From contig JALQPE010000176.1 in assembly GCA_030407315.1 (NCBI GenBank), forward strand, positions 62,001 through 126,000: a DNA stretch of 64,000 nt, given 5' to 3'. Shown in pieces: positions 11,801 through 21,524 of the stretch. Both the position numbers and the translations under genes were made by a program. Source of the DNA: Asparagopsis taxiformis. Its lineage: Eukaryota; Rhodophyta; Florideophyceae; Bonnemaisoniales; Bonnemaisoniaceae. The notes below the pieces were generated by a model. That model searched no databases. It had not been told where the DNA came from and saw nothing but the letters and a program-made list of their open reading frames with translations. How positions within the stretch are numbered: position 1 is the first letter of the stretch; every line of letters begins with the position of its first letter.

Positions 11801-13131
11801 ATCACTTTGCAGGGCAGGTCAAAAACAAAATCAGCAAGAACTTAAACTCGCATGAGGTTAGGAAGACCAAGCTTTCGGAGTTAACTGAGGGTGAAAGACA
11901 AAATCTTCCAAATGGAGATGAGAAAAGGGGCATTAAGCCATTAGGCTTCACTCAAAGCATCCAACCATCAGAAGCACTTGAAAGCAGAAGTCCTAAGCTT
12001 GCAAAATCGACTAAATTCCAAAGTTCCCGTCTTTCTGAAGGACATGAAGGAAAGCAAATGATGGCGTCGGAACTAACATCAAACAAAAGTTGCAAACTTT
12101 CGGTACCCACAGCAGGTACAAGTCAATCACTGCTGGAATCGACAGAGGGTAAAAACGTTGATGTCTCTAAATTGCCTCGGGACAAATCCCATGATCACCT
12201 GAAGACAGCAGATGACAGTGACAGGAAGCTGTCCGGAGCGACACAGGACAAGGGCTTTATGCGTTCGGAGCGGATTGTAGGTGATGACAACCAGAATGCG
12301 GAACCAAATACCGAGAAAGTCATTACCACTTCAAAGCGGGATGAGAATAGAAAAAGCAAACCTTCGACATCAACAGAGACCCAACACTCTAGACTTTCCG
12401 ATTCCAATGTTGAACAAGGCTGTTTGCCTTCAATTTTGTCTGAAGATAGAGGCCATCGATTTTCAGATGTGAAGAAGACCGAAGACCATAGATCAATACA
12501 TGGAGATGAAATGGAGAAGTCTCCAAACTCAGATGAAGTCAATAAGGGTAAACCCCCGAGTCTAGAAGAGAACAAAACCCGTGCGGTATCAAGCTCAAGT
12601 TCAGATGAGGGTGAAGTAGATGGTGAATCGGATGCGACCAAAGGCAGGCATGTCACAAGAGCGTCGTGCCTACAACATCAAGAATTGCAAGCACAGAAAG
12701 CGGGCATTGAAAAATCGCAAACTGATTTGGGTGACATGGAAACTGACGAAATGTCTTCGGAGTATAGTGAAGAAGAATTGGGCACTGAGGATATCGAAAG
12801 GGAAGACGAGGAAGCAAGTGCGGAAGAGGATGAAAACTCGACCAGTCCAGATGTGGCTCCAGAGGCATTCTCGCAATTGAACGTGATGTTAATGAAGCTG
12901 AAAGCAGAATTCGAAAACATATCACCCAAAGTACAAAAGCTATACGCAAACAGAATTGAAATGGCTGTTGAAAGTGTAATTTCGAAGGTGAACAGTGTTG
13001 GAATGAGTTATATGTCTGACCAGCAAATGGCATTAGTAGTAGAGGAAATCATTGCGGACTTGAAGAGCGAAATGTCAAAACACACAACGGAGGAAACAAT
13101 TGCTGCAAATTCGGAGTACATGGAAACGTGA
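8854..13131 (+). CDS. Large BAH-like protein with SRRLS repeat array
   Basis: Chromatin-type protein of 1425 residues. I start at ATG 8854 (MTTSAAAYKWEWIGEG), which aligns with the start of the downstream paralogue; the open frame upstream has no ATG. Residues about 43-195 look like an ORC1/MTA-type BAH domain: IYHVGDPVIVAS, DIWVAQVVEFF, LRWLYN, ELFFSDH, YHDIQVIEGRAWL, then a final basic block. An acidic/basic linker follows, with VIDLD at 405-409, a SUMO-interaction-like motif. Residues about 545-1210 are a degenerate repeat array of KSRRLSEP-like units. A Ser/acid stretch precedes a C-terminal helical module (last 85 residues) shared with the paralogue. BAH domains bind nucleosomes or modified histones; the silencing or replication role here is unknown. 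BAH assignment moderate, coding certain. Confidence 0.75.
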   Translation: MTTSAAAYKWEWIGEGTDDIEPERGRTYYSSVIATSTVDGSTRIYHVGDPVIVASDNDDIWVAQVVEFFHARSDDEELANILLTDIQSRTKETMRYSLMRCTLRWLYNKKDVDVELLRSTSIGSFFKKELFFSDHVESSGYHDIQVIEGRAWLKETKQDQLAFRQNPHPEFRYPTDKTRIVRAFFKYGTAVRKLCPGELEWLIQNPTTDKDLYKHSRMCFRGALNQPALLPHQPSFHRRSTSTMREPINMDADEYDPQDDRSSGDDSSSGRSSTSDEYSPNSRKGKKRRRRRVTENDMDDQDNTVEQDQDPGPNFPEWSDSPVLPRQSLDVANKEVLSLINELQDGMDMDMMNPTNTSTDLNMDMGILVPASALDSDELPEQNRRPSPPPNSSPERKSPAKVNEVIDLDGRDGPDILTEERKTRELARERLRLKITNTLGTKPTNRKIRQFMPTARLKKKNMSPLSIDDSKRLSPPVPKHQPKSTTSSLLEERPKPTEKRSILSEAFVEHKSALSASDELNESEMLANVDTPKFPLGSGKAHSKPILGKSRRLSTPPVDNNETLSEPTKEKSRRLSEPIGGERRMFSGSVEDKSQKLSEFSGGNSHRLSEPSEGKSRKISQGADGRSPKLADLASSQSDQLSKATATKSRRLPDTTEDKIHEALKQPKTKSLWHSDALQKKRQLSRSEGKGHKLLDPPERESSESPEQSGVESFGLLEEGELENSGSLESGHERHRELVETRNKSRRLQDPPANKSPRQPERSEIESPKPFKSVQGSRQLSELGKNIQNSSDPTASRSPRSLIHPPTISYTHSESTGVKNREILESRSGRNRHNIESGRRNGVLPNPDDDDVSEPLVQPKAKSRRLSELVQGGRQLKGLEPEGKSRRIPGPSENKNPGPSLKHCIKSRRLSDPVETKSQPLTESAQGSRQYVQAEGKSRRLPDPPTDASSTLPKQPETKSRRLSVVTEAKTIKPSKPAQRKSYHFAGQVKNKISKNLNSHEVRKTKLSELTEGERQNLPNGDEKRGIKPLGFTQSIQPSEALESRSPKLAKSTKFQSSRLSEGHEGKQMMASELTSNKSCKLSVPTAGTSQSLLESTEGKNVDVSKLPRDKSHDHLKTADDSDRKLSGATQDKGFMRSERIVGDDNQNAEPNTEKVITTSKRDENRKSKPSTSTETQHSRLSDSNVEQGCLPSILSEDRGHRFSDVKKTEDHRSIHGDEMEKSPNSDEVNKGKPPSLEENKTRAVSSSSSDEGEVDGESDATKGRHVTRASCLQHQELQAQKAGIEKSQTDLGDMETDEMSSEYSEEELGTEDIEREDEEASAEEDENSTSPDVAPEAFSQLNVMLMKLKAEFENISPKVQKLYANRIEMAVESVISKVNSVGMSYMSDQQMALVVEEIIADLKSEMSKHTTEETIAANSEYMET
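10494..12480 (+). repeat. Degenerate tandem repeat coding KSRRLSEP-like units
   Basis: About 2 kb of the large BAH-like gene consists of diverged units of roughly 15-17 codons built around K-S-R-R-L-S/P-(E/D)-P followed by an acidic or Gly residue. Nine near-exact KSRR(L/I) cores can be read, with many decayed ones between them. Units differ at the DNA level, so the array is old and held by selection on the protein. The smaller paralogue lacks it. Confidence 0.8.
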
Positions 13132-13523
13132 ATGAGTTGTAATGTAGTGCATATACATCACTGTGGAATGAGTATTGGTCTTGTCCACATTCTAAGGTGC
13201 AAAGTTACAGTCTCTATTGTACAAACAATGTTGATGTTCATTGGCTGTCTGTCAATCATGTAGTCGATAATGCGATTAGGACATCGGAGCCAATCACCCT
13301 AGCACTCGTTTAATGATGACCTAAAGAGTACAAGCTGCCACATAGTCTGCAGCTTTTGCTGAGCTGGCAGACGTTATAAGGACTGATTACAGCTATTGCA
13401 TAGATCGGAATTGATCCACGAATTTCTGTTCAAAATTCCTGCCCATTCTTTGTTATGTTCCGTTTAGAGGCTTTCTGACTGCCACTTTTTCCCTCATTCA
13501 CACATTCGAACCTTTGTTCCGGG
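13132..13523. other. Spacer between the BAH-like paralogues
   Basis: A 392-bp spacer between two plus-strand tandem paralogues. It holds the first gene's 3' end and presumably a promoter for the second. No further feature is seen. Confidence 0.5.
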
Positions 13524-15275
13524 ATGGCTGATATCGATGATTGGCATTGGCAATGGCTCGGCGATGGTGTTGCAGATGACCAAGACAATGGTCGCGTCCA
13601 CTACACCAGCGTAGGTTCCCTCCGTAGGACCGACAATTTCATGCGTATCTATAAAGTCGGAGATCCCGTAATCATAAGCGGTGAAGAGGAAGATAGTTGG
13701 ATCGCGCAAATTGTCGACCTTTTCAGTGTGACTGAGCGGGATGAAGAGCTGCGTGAAATTCTTGCCGGTGACAGACGCAGACGAGGCACCCGTTCAAACA
13801 CCTCATATGAACTGATGCGTGTAACCTTGCGATGGTTCTATAACCAAAGCGACATGAATAAGCAGACACTGCGAAGAAGTTCGGCCCCGATGCCCTTCAA
13901 GAACGAGGTTTACTTTTCAGACCATGTTGAAAAGGACGGTTACAACGACGTGCAGGTTATTGAAGGTATGGCATGGCTATTTCCGTCCAGAGCTAGCGAA
14001 GTTAGTTTCCTGTCCAATCCCGACCGACGATACATGGAATCCAAGGATCATACACGAATCGTGAGATGTTTTGTGAACTCTACAGCACCGGAACTTCCCG
14101 TACGTGAGTTGGAATCCAACGAGCTCGTATACCTTTTGAAGCACCCCAGCACGGATAAGGACCTTTTCTCTCATTCGCGAATGCGATTATATAATTCCTC
14201 TGGTGCGGTACTGAAAGGAACAAAACGAAAGCGCAAACGTTCTTCTATATCAAGGCGTGTCGTCAGCGATGAAGGGGATGGGGACGATACTAGTGAACCA
14301 GACGCAAAACGGATGCGCGACGAGGACGAGAAAGAGGAGATGAAGCTGGAAGAAACTGTTGCAGATGATATTCCAGTCCCGTCACCAAACAAAAGCAGCA
14401 GTCATCGTCGCCGCAAAGTTATTATCCCAGAAGATGAGGATAGTCCTCCAAAACCCACCCGTGGACATGAGGCGGGTAAACATACTAAATTGGCACTCTC
14501 AAAGACTTCCAAAACTACCAATCAACGAAACAAGCGCGTACCTACCATCGATATGGATACGATGGCGGAAATCGTTGAAGCCGAGCCGCAACAGCAAGCA
14601 AAACATATGGATACGGATGAAATAACAGCGGTAGAAGTACACGAACAGAGCAGGAAAAAGGCACGTGTGAAAGAGAAAACTGGAAGATTGGCCACTACTG
14701 CGGTAAGGAAATCAGTTCCAATAGTGAACGAAACGATCGATCTGGACGCATCAGACGACGAGCCGCTGGAAGAAATCCGAAAGAAAGAAAAGAAGCGCCT
14801 TGCCGCTAGACAAGCGAAATTGGCAGAAGCATCAGCAAAGAGGAAGGTGAATAATAATGAAGCTACGCGTAATTCAAAAAAGCAAGTGAAGAATAGAACT
14901 CCTTCACCAGTTGAAAGTATAAGTAGTATGCCAAGTGTCGGGGAAGTTGTGAAGGAAAAGTCACCCGTGAATGATGACACCATACGAAAGGCGCCGGCTG
15001 GCGAACTTGATGATGTGTTGAAGGCGTTGAATGGCCAATTTCAGAAGATTCCCAAGTATTTGCAAGAGATTTTGATGGGGCGGTTGGACGGTCTCGTTGT
15101 TAGTATGTTTGATAAGTTTGATGGTATTGGGGCAGAATCTGTGAATGATGCATGGATGCTCGGCATTGCTGGGGAAATCATGGATGAATTGAAGCCGGAG
15201 ATGATTGCAAGACGAAAAAGTGAAATGGAGGCAATGAAGAAAGTAACTAGTGATCTTGAAACAGTTGTATTATAG
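13524..15275 (+). CDS. Small BAH-like protein, paralogue of the preceding gene
   Basis: Protein of 583 residues. It begins MADIDDWHWQWLGDGV, colinear with its neighbour. The BAH-like region (about 38-190) shows IYKVGDPVIISGEEEDSWI, LRWFYNQ, EVYFSDHVEKDGYNDVQV and a terminal HPSTDKDLFSHSRMR block that matches NPTTDKDLYKHSRMC of the large paralogue. A basic nuclear-localisation-like cluster (KRKRKRSS) follows near 235. TIDLD at 404-408 lies at almost the same position as VIDLD in the large protein, and both are followed by a charged helix. The last 90 residues form the shared helical module (FQKIPKYLQEIL, EIMDELKPEM). The pair arose by tandem duplication; this copy lacks the SRRLS array. A nuclear chromatin role is inferred. 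Confidence 0.75.
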   Translation: MADIDDWHWQWLGDGVADDQDNGRVHYTSVGSLRRTDNFMRIYKVGDPVIISGEEEDSWIAQIVDLFSVTERDEELREILAGDRRRRGTRSNTSYELMRVTLRWFYNQSDMNKQTLRRSSAPMPFKNEVYFSDHVEKDGYNDVQVIEGMAWLFPSRASEVSFLSNPDRRYMESKDHTRIVRCFVNSTAPELPVRELESNELVYLLKHPSTDKDLFSHSRMRLYNSSGAVLKGTKRKRKRSSISRRVVSDEGDGDDTSEPDAKRMRDEDEKEEMKLEETVADDIPVPSPNKSSSHRRRKVIIPEDEDSPPKPTRGHEAGKHTKLALSKTSKTTNQRNKRVPTIDMDTMAEIVEAEPQQQAKHMDTDEITAVEVHEQSRKKARVKEKTGRLATTAVRKSVPIVNETIDLDASDDEPLEEIRKKEKKRLAARQAKLAEASAKRKVNNNEATRNSKKQVKNRTPSPVESISSMPSVGEVVKEKSPVNDDTIRKAPAGELDDVLKALNGQFQKIPKYLQEILMGRLDGLVVSMFDKFDGIGAESVNDAWMLGIAGEIMDELKPEMIARRKSEMEAMKKVTSDLETVVL

Positions 15276-17044
15276 ATGAGATCAACGACGTTGACTTGTA
15301 GGATAGCGACTGCAAAGATGCATTTTAGCTACGTGCACGATTGATCAAGTCGTGAAAAACTCAACGAGAGACGTTTCTTGTAAATTTACCCATGTTTGCT
15401 ACCTCGGGTAGACAAAATGAGGTTGACTATGGAATGAAGCAACAGTTAGATGTTACTGAGCTCGAGTTGCACGCTATTGCTGACTGCAAGCCAGTGTTGC
15501 CACTGGGGATTGCTTGGCACAGTTTCAAGGAACACGCTGTTCGAATTTCGTGCATGAAGGATATGATTGAGAGAATAGGTTAGCGTGGTTAAAATTGTGC
15601 CAGAATGTTTGCTGTCGTGTTAATTCGTACGTTATCATCTGGTCACGACGGTCGTGTTATCTTGTTCTCTCAGGAGCAGCACTGGCAGAATTGAAAATCC
15701 TGCCATCTTTATCTCATCGGGCATCACTCGAGAGGGAAGGGGAATTGTCGACGGAATGTGGAAGGGAATGTGCTCTATAAAAGCAGAGTGTAATTTTGTC
15801 CGGTATAAAACCTCGAGTTGGACTAGAAATCATCGTTATCAATATAAACCACTCGCTGACTCAGGAGGTATGTGGTTTCATACGTATAAACATAGCTCGT
15901 GCTACTTGGAATGTAAGTTGTACAATGGGAGAATGAAATTGTGTGACATCGAAGTCCATCACGAATACGAGCAGGGAGCGGATGATGTGATCAGCGTTCC
16001 CCCATATATTATTTTTGGAGACATAACGCGTTTTCTCTTATGTAGGGTTGTTGCCATCTGTTATATACGATAGTATTTTGCGCATCCTTAGATGCGGGCA
16101 ACGATAGCAGCTACCGTGACGAACGGTCTCAACATAAACGTCAGGACTTTGTGCGTAGTTTCACGCGGTGCTCGGCGAATTGAGCGATATATGCTGAAGA
16201 TCATACGCCATTACAGGGTCGCACGCTACCATGCTCCGTTTCTATATTACTAAATCAGTAATGAGCGAAGCTGCACCGGTGCATTCACGGAAAGCGTTAC
16301 CTTGGGCTGAGAAATCACGCGAGGGATGCTGCGAACGGGAAGAACGGATGCAATGAATGTATACAGCATTTCAAGTTACTCGCACGGATCTCCCGCCATT
16401 TCGGCGAATGAGAGAGAATAATCGTCGGGGAAATGCATGGCTTGATGACAAAACCTGCACACGCGTTGAAGCAAGTTGCGTGACGGATGTTTGTTCCAGT
16501 TGGCACTACAATTGAATTGCTGAGTCAAGTGACCAATTACAGGACGGGTTGGCAACTTGTGTTCATATTGTTGCTTGCGTTGTGACATTTTAGCTTTGCG
16601 GCGCTCGCTGTTTCGCTCATAGCATTCTTGGAGCGCAGTCAAGGCAGGCACAAGGCTTCGAGACGAAGAGTAGCATCGCAGCTGCTGCTTACATGAACTG
16701 CAGTGTAATTATCTTTACAATGTTCGAAGCTATCAATTATACACTGTTCAATGGAGCCACTTGGCAAAACTCAATTTGTTGAATTCACACAAGAAAATTG
16801 TCAAACCTCATTTGGTTTTTGGAATCATGGTGATGAAAAATCAGCGCGGTATCTCAAGAAAACCGTAGGTCCAACCAGGGTCATACTGTTCAAGATCTTT
16901 TCAATTCAATAATAAAAGTTGAAATAAAATGTACCGTAAATCCATGATGCCTGTCCAAGTCATTTGTTGTGTTTTTCGAGGTTAATACATGAGTAGGAAC
17001 GCATTACTCGAAAGAAAGTCAAGCGAACATCTCCAGCTTCGTAC
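15276..17044. other. 1.8 kb gap with no firm gene
   Basis: No recognisable gene. A 139-codon open stretch on the plus strand (15654-16073) shows no family motif. A GTAAGTTG, the donor favoured elsewhere in this window, occurs at 15914 on the plus strand without a matching exon that I can defend. A possible minus-strand exon near 16376-16651 is listed separately. Confidence 0.4.
16376..16651 (-). other. Possible exon of an unrecognised gene
   Basis: An open stretch of 91 codons without an ATG at its 5' end. It contains a charged helix (ECYERNSERRKAK) and a VCRFCHQ pair of cysteines near the C-terminus. The composition looks more coding than its surroundings, but I find no partner exon and no family. 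It may be chance. Confidence 0.2.
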
Positions 17045-18763
17045 TCACTCCTTTTCAACCAATTTCTCCGCCAAATCCTGTGCAAGTGCCATCATCGTCA
17101 TGGTTGGATTCCATGATCCGCCTTTCGGCCACAGACCTCCACCAGTGACATAGACATTTTCACTGCCCCTCAATTTGTAGTCGAGTGCAACTGGAGCCGA
17201 CTCCTGCTCACCGATGTACAATGTCGAGCTCTCATGCACCATACCATCTGTTCTTCTCTCTCTTTCCGTCAATCTCTGCGATGTCCACGCGCCAGCATTG
17301 CTATGCCAATATTCTACATGTGAAGCATCCGGTGCGATGACTGTTTCCAGAATATCAAACGTCACATCGTCCATAGCCTGCCATGTGCGGTAGTCGTTTT
17401 CGTTTTCAGTTGCATGCAGAATGGAGTTGGTCGTCACATCGGTGTCGGATGGGTTTTCAAGGAATGTATTGCGCTTATTGCTCGAATCAAGTTCTCCGAG
17501 CACTGAACAGACCAAGATAACATGGTCGGGACACGGGTCCATTTGGAGTAGTGGGGCAGTTGCAAAGGCATCAGGCATGCATCGAATTGCTTGGTCAGCG
17601 GTGTTTTCAGGGTTTCTGTTGTACAAAGCGGTCATTTGAATATGATATTGCTGCGAAAAGTCACCAGCAGTACCGGCGATGTAGAAAGCGCCCATTTCAA
17701 CGTCGTTGAATGAATCGTTATGGTCGAAAATAGACTTGGGGATTCGGGCCACCATATATGTTATGAAATGAGCGGAGAAGCGTGTGCCAACGTTGGGAAC
17801 GCATTTGAAAGAATTTTGAACAAGTGTAGTGGCCGGTAAAGTACCAGAAGCCAGAATAAGCTTTGCGTCACCAAGGTTACACTTTCCGCGACTAGTTTGC
17901 AGTGCTGTCGCACGTCCATTTTGCTCGATAATTTTTTCGACCGTACAATTGGTAATGACATGAAGCGGTGCGCCTTTTCCTCGTATGGAGAGCGATTGCT
18001 GACGGACGATATGTCGCAGAATGGGACCAGGCGTAGCGAATTTCTTAAAATCTATTCCGGGGTCCGACGAAACGGATGCAAGCGCAGCAGGTTCGGCACG
18101 ATATACACCGGGCACCGAAGAGGCGTTTTGCAAAAGCTTGTCAATGGTATGCTGCAGTGGTCCGTAGACGGGTCGTTGTTTCAAGTGCAGCTTTTTCAAA
18201 AGCGGGTGCAAGTCGGCGCCAACTTGATCGGCGCCCTGTACGCCGAGCAACGCTTCAGCGGATTGGAAATGGTCACGTGCGGCAGCTATTGTGTGATCAG
18301 GCCATCCGAGCATCTCCTGTTGGGTCGGTCGCGGACACCATGCACTCCAGAGCATAGATCGTCCGCCGAAATAGGGCTCCATGCCGTGCTGCCAGCGAAT
18401 ATGGCCGGTGGAGTTGGCGGCCGTTTGGCGGGAGAGCGTCCATGGGTAGGTTTCAGAGGTCTCGCCGAGGATTTTGGTGAAGGCGAAAGGGAGGTTCTGG
18501 AAGTGCTCCGGGATGAGGAAGGGGCCTCTCTCGATGAGCAGAATTTTTGCATGTGGGTTGCGTTGCAGAACAGTGTCTAGAAATGCGAGGGCGCAAAAGC
18601 CGGAGCCGACAATGACGAAATCAAAGTCTGGTCGGTCATTTGCTTGTTGCCACTCGGCTTGGGAGAGGAAGAAAGCATTGTCTGTTATTTGTTGGGCTGA
18701 TGGTGACTGTGGTCCGGGCGTGGGATAGCCGTAGGCGTGGGGCACGCTGTCGACAACGGTCAT
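17045..18763 (-). CDS. GMC-family FAD oxidoreductase
   Basis: Protein of 572 residues, usual size for glucose-methanol-choline oxidoreductases, which oxidise alcohols or sugars with FAD. The N-terminal Rossmann motif is FDFVIVGSGFCALAFLD; the third glycine of the usual GxGxxG is alanine here. IERGP closes the ADP-binding unit, and HGMEPYFGGRSMLWSAW is the FAD-covering GG-x-S/T-x-x-N-like block. The C-terminal signature is present: a catalytic-type His in GMVHESSTLYIG and the FAD-contacting end VYVTGGGLWPKGGSWNP followed by MTMMALAQDLAEKL. No signal peptide or membrane segment is visible, so it is probably cytosolic. The substrate cannot be read from the sequence. The gene stands alone between long spacers. 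Confidence 0.85.
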   Translation of the reverse strand: MTVVDSVPHAYGYPTPGPQSPSAQQITDNAFFLSQAEWQQANDRPDFDFVIVGSGFCALAFLDTVLQRNPHAKILLIERGPFLIPEHFQNLPFAFTKILGETSETYPWTLSRQTAANSTGHIRWQHGMEPYFGGRSMLWSAWCPRPTQQEMLGWPDHTIAAARDHFQSAEALLGVQGADQVGADLHPLLKKLHLKQRPVYGPLQHTIDKLLQNASSVPGVYRAEPAALASVSSDPGIDFKKFATPGPILRHIVRQQSLSIRGKGAPLHVITNCTVEKIIEQNGRATALQTSRGKCNLGDAKLILASGTLPATTLVQNSFKCVPNVGTRFSAHFITYMVARIPKSIFDHNDSFNDVEMGAFYIAGTAGDFSQQYHIQMTALYNRNPENTADQAIRCMPDAFATAPLLQMDPCPDHVILVCSVLGELDSSNKRNTFLENPSDTDVTTNSILHATENENDYRTWQAMDDVTFDILETVIAPDASHVEYWHSNAGAWTSQRLTERERRTDGMVHESSTLYIGEQESAPVALDYKLRGSENVYVTGGGLWPKGGSWNPTMTMMALAQDLAEKLVEKE

Positions 18764-20120
18764 GGTTTAGGCGTGGTGGGAGAGAAGGAATTTTGTTGTG
18801 CGGTCGGAGTGGGCAGTGAATGTGTTCGGGGTCCATATTAAAGAGCAGAATTACGTGCCTATTGCACTTTGTTTTATGATGCGAGATCAGCAGGGCTCAG
18901 GTGGTGAGGAAAATTGAGAAGATGGATAGCGCAACAACGGAAAGAGAAAATCTATCGAGTCGAGGATATGAGTTGTTTTGAGGGGCACTGATAATTTGAT
19001 GACTTGATTGGTCCGGATTTGGATACAGTAGATAAACAGTGTTGCGAGATGGCGGAGGACCATTGGCTAGTCAAAATGGTGTATAATATTGTGAAGATTG
19101 GGGGTCGCAATGAGAGATTGGACTCCAATGGGAAATATACTAGCGTAGATTTTGGCCCAGTTGTTTCATGAGGGTCCGCGAATCTTTCAGACCATTCGGC
19201 AGCGATATGCGTCGGTTGGGCATTTCGGCTGGACAGTGTCGAATTGGAGAAGGCTCCTACTCGTGAAATGCTTGTTGAATGGTGCCCGAGTGGGTCAGAT
19301 TTTGATTTCTCAATATTTTCAGGTACAGCGTTCTGCGGCATGCCCATTAGCATGAACGGAGGTACATGTATATACCAGGGGGAACCAGTCATCTTCTTTC
19401 CAGTACAGTAGAGCATCCAGCAATTTGTTGCAGGGTGTAGTCTTTGTTCGCACAGCCATTTTCGCCAATCAAATCAACTATCCCCGAAAACGAAGCCACG
19501 TACACGTGCCTTATGTCGTATGACACGACACGAATCGTGTCCAAAAATACGCGTGCCCTGCTAAGCATATGCACCATCGGCTACTGCACTGCAGATCGAC
19601 TCGACACAGCGCTTCCGTACCCTGTTGACGCAATTTTATTACAATCCATGCCTTTCGACTGGACAGCCTACAACACCACAACGGTTTCGAAACGAGTGGC
19701 CCACATACACACACAGGCGGGCATATACTACACGAGATATCCGTACGGTCAATCAACTTTCACCGCTTGCTTCCACCTCTTGCGCAAACTCATTTCATCT
19801 CGTTAAATCCTCCATCGGACCGCCCTGCCCGCTTTGACCCAGATCCAACCGTAGTAGACCTAAAGCGCCGCCAAGTTGGCGGCGCTTTAGGCGGCGCCAA
19901 CTAGATCGTGCAAGCAGACTCCGCCCTCGCATGACAATGCGCATGTAGCTCAAGTAAAATCCCTTCTAATGCGCTCGACCGACTACCTACAATCATTTAT
20001 GATAATACATTGTAAGCACCTATCTAGAAGGAAATTCATCTCCAGAAATCTTCCAAGCAGATACTCAATAAATCTCAACCATTCTTCCTTGTAAGCTACG
20101 TCCCGAGGCACCAGCGATTG
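18764..20120. other. 1.36 kb gap containing a long palindrome
   Basis: Lies upstream of the GMC gene and downstream of the homocysteine methyltransferase gene, both minus-strand. I find no gene. Its one notable element, the 33-bp palindrome at 19859-19891, is listed separately. Confidence 0.5.
19859..19891. repeat. 33-bp near-perfect GC-rich palindrome
   Basis: Two 16-nt arms, CCTAAAGCGCCGCCAA and its exact reverse complement, are separated by a single G. A third partial copy of the arm (GGCGGCGCCAA) follows directly at about 19890-19900. It could extrude as a cruciform, bind a dimeric protein or be a remnant of a mobile-element end. It lies 230 bp past the 3' end of the methyltransferase gene. 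Confidence 0.85.
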
Positions 20121-21242
20121 TCAGCGACCTGTTTGTCTAGCCGCTAATAGCCCCCGGATGTGGTTCTCGCCAATTCGACAACACCCGCCAACAATTCCAG
20201 CATCCGACGCCATTACAACCTCTGCCCACATGTGCTCATCCAACTTTTGTTCCGTCCATTTCCACCCGCCCGCACCATACACCTCTCCGCTTCCAGGATA
20301 AGCAACTGTGTCTACTCGCCATCCCCCTCCTATCTGCGCCATGTGCGTTTGCACGCGCGACTTGATGATACCGACCATACGCGGCGTTTCTGCGGGCTTG
20401 ACGCAATTCACACCGATGGCAATCAGGTTTTCACCGCTGTTGTTCAGCACTAGGTCGACTGCATCCGATAGCGAAACGCCGTTGGCAATCTGCTCCGCCG
20501 TTCGGCACTGGAAGGACACCCAGTATGGCGTGCTGACTAATGCCGCATCTTGCATGGTTTCGGCGATCGCGCGCGCTTCTATGTCGTTACCTATTGTTTC
20601 GAAGCATAATATGTCGCATTTTGTCCCATGTTCGGTTGTGTAGTTGCTGAGAATAAGTGCCCTTTCTTTGTGGAATTGCACCATGTCCTCTAGAGATATG
20701 CCGTTGTACTGTCCGGAATATTCGTCCACGTCAGCGAGAACTGCACTGTACGGGCCAAACGATCCGGCAATCATCGGATAACGTCGATGTTGACGTGTAG
20801 AGGTATTTTGTGTTTTCCAGAATTGTTTACGTACATCGTCCAGTAATTCGATAGAAGATGCCATCAAACGTTCGGCTTGGCAGCGAGAAACGTTTGCTTC
20901 CTTACATAGAGAATCAACTGTTGCTTGATATGTTGCGGTAGAAATTATATCTGCACCAGCTTGTAACCATAGGTGAGCTACAGTGCACAACTGTTAGATT
21001 ACGTAGAGCGTCAGTGACGTTATAAGAAAGTGATTCCAATGGGCGTACTGTAACAACTTTCGTACCTCGTTTGAATTCGAAATGAGAAAGCGTCCTGACC
21101 ACATAGGACTGACGCTCAGATCATTGCCTCGTTCCTCTAGAATATAACCTAGACCGCCGTCGAGAATTGCGACACCTCGACGCGAATCGACCCAATCGTA
21201 CCACTTTTGCGACATTATTTGAGAAACCGTACTTTGCATCAT
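20121..21242 (-). CDS. HMT: Homocysteine S-methyltransferase
   Basis: Zinc enzyme that makes methionine from homocysteine with S-methylmethionine or S-adenosylmethionine as donor. Exon 1 is 21066-21242 (59 residues, with VAILDGGLGYILEERG), exon 2 is 20121-20990 (289 residues); total 348, close to plant and yeast enzymes. The 75-nt intron 20991-21065 (GTACGAAA donor, CTAACAG acceptor, phase 0) joins SNSNE to LCTVAHLWLQAGADI; the nearer AG at GTAG would break the frame. Zn-binding cysteines are seen in IGVNCVKP and GIVGGCCRIG. FGPYSAVLADVDEYSG and FETIGNDIEARA are also typical. No targeting peptide is evident, so it is probably cytosolic. Confidence 0.9.
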
Positions 21243-21524
21243 TTCATGCGTGTGTCAACAATCGCAAAACTTCTGCATTGATAAAATGTTGAATGATTTA
21301 GCTGATGTTGTGTTAACGAACCAGAGCCTGCGCACACGAGATGCACCACCGAGAAGGTGAGGCATACATAGCGTCATTGCCTCCATTCATAGGTACACAC
21401 AATTGGCTGTTGTAATTTTATGATTTTGCAACGCTGGTACACACAGTACACGTGTATTGATTGATTCTACAGAGCATATCTATCGATAGGAATTGCGACT
21501 TCTTGTAGGGATGAAGGGGCCCAT

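Noticed and set aside
20980..20985. Nearest AG acceptor in the homocysteine methyltransferase intron
   Set aside because: It is out of phase with exon 1; the AG at 20991-20992 keeps the frame.
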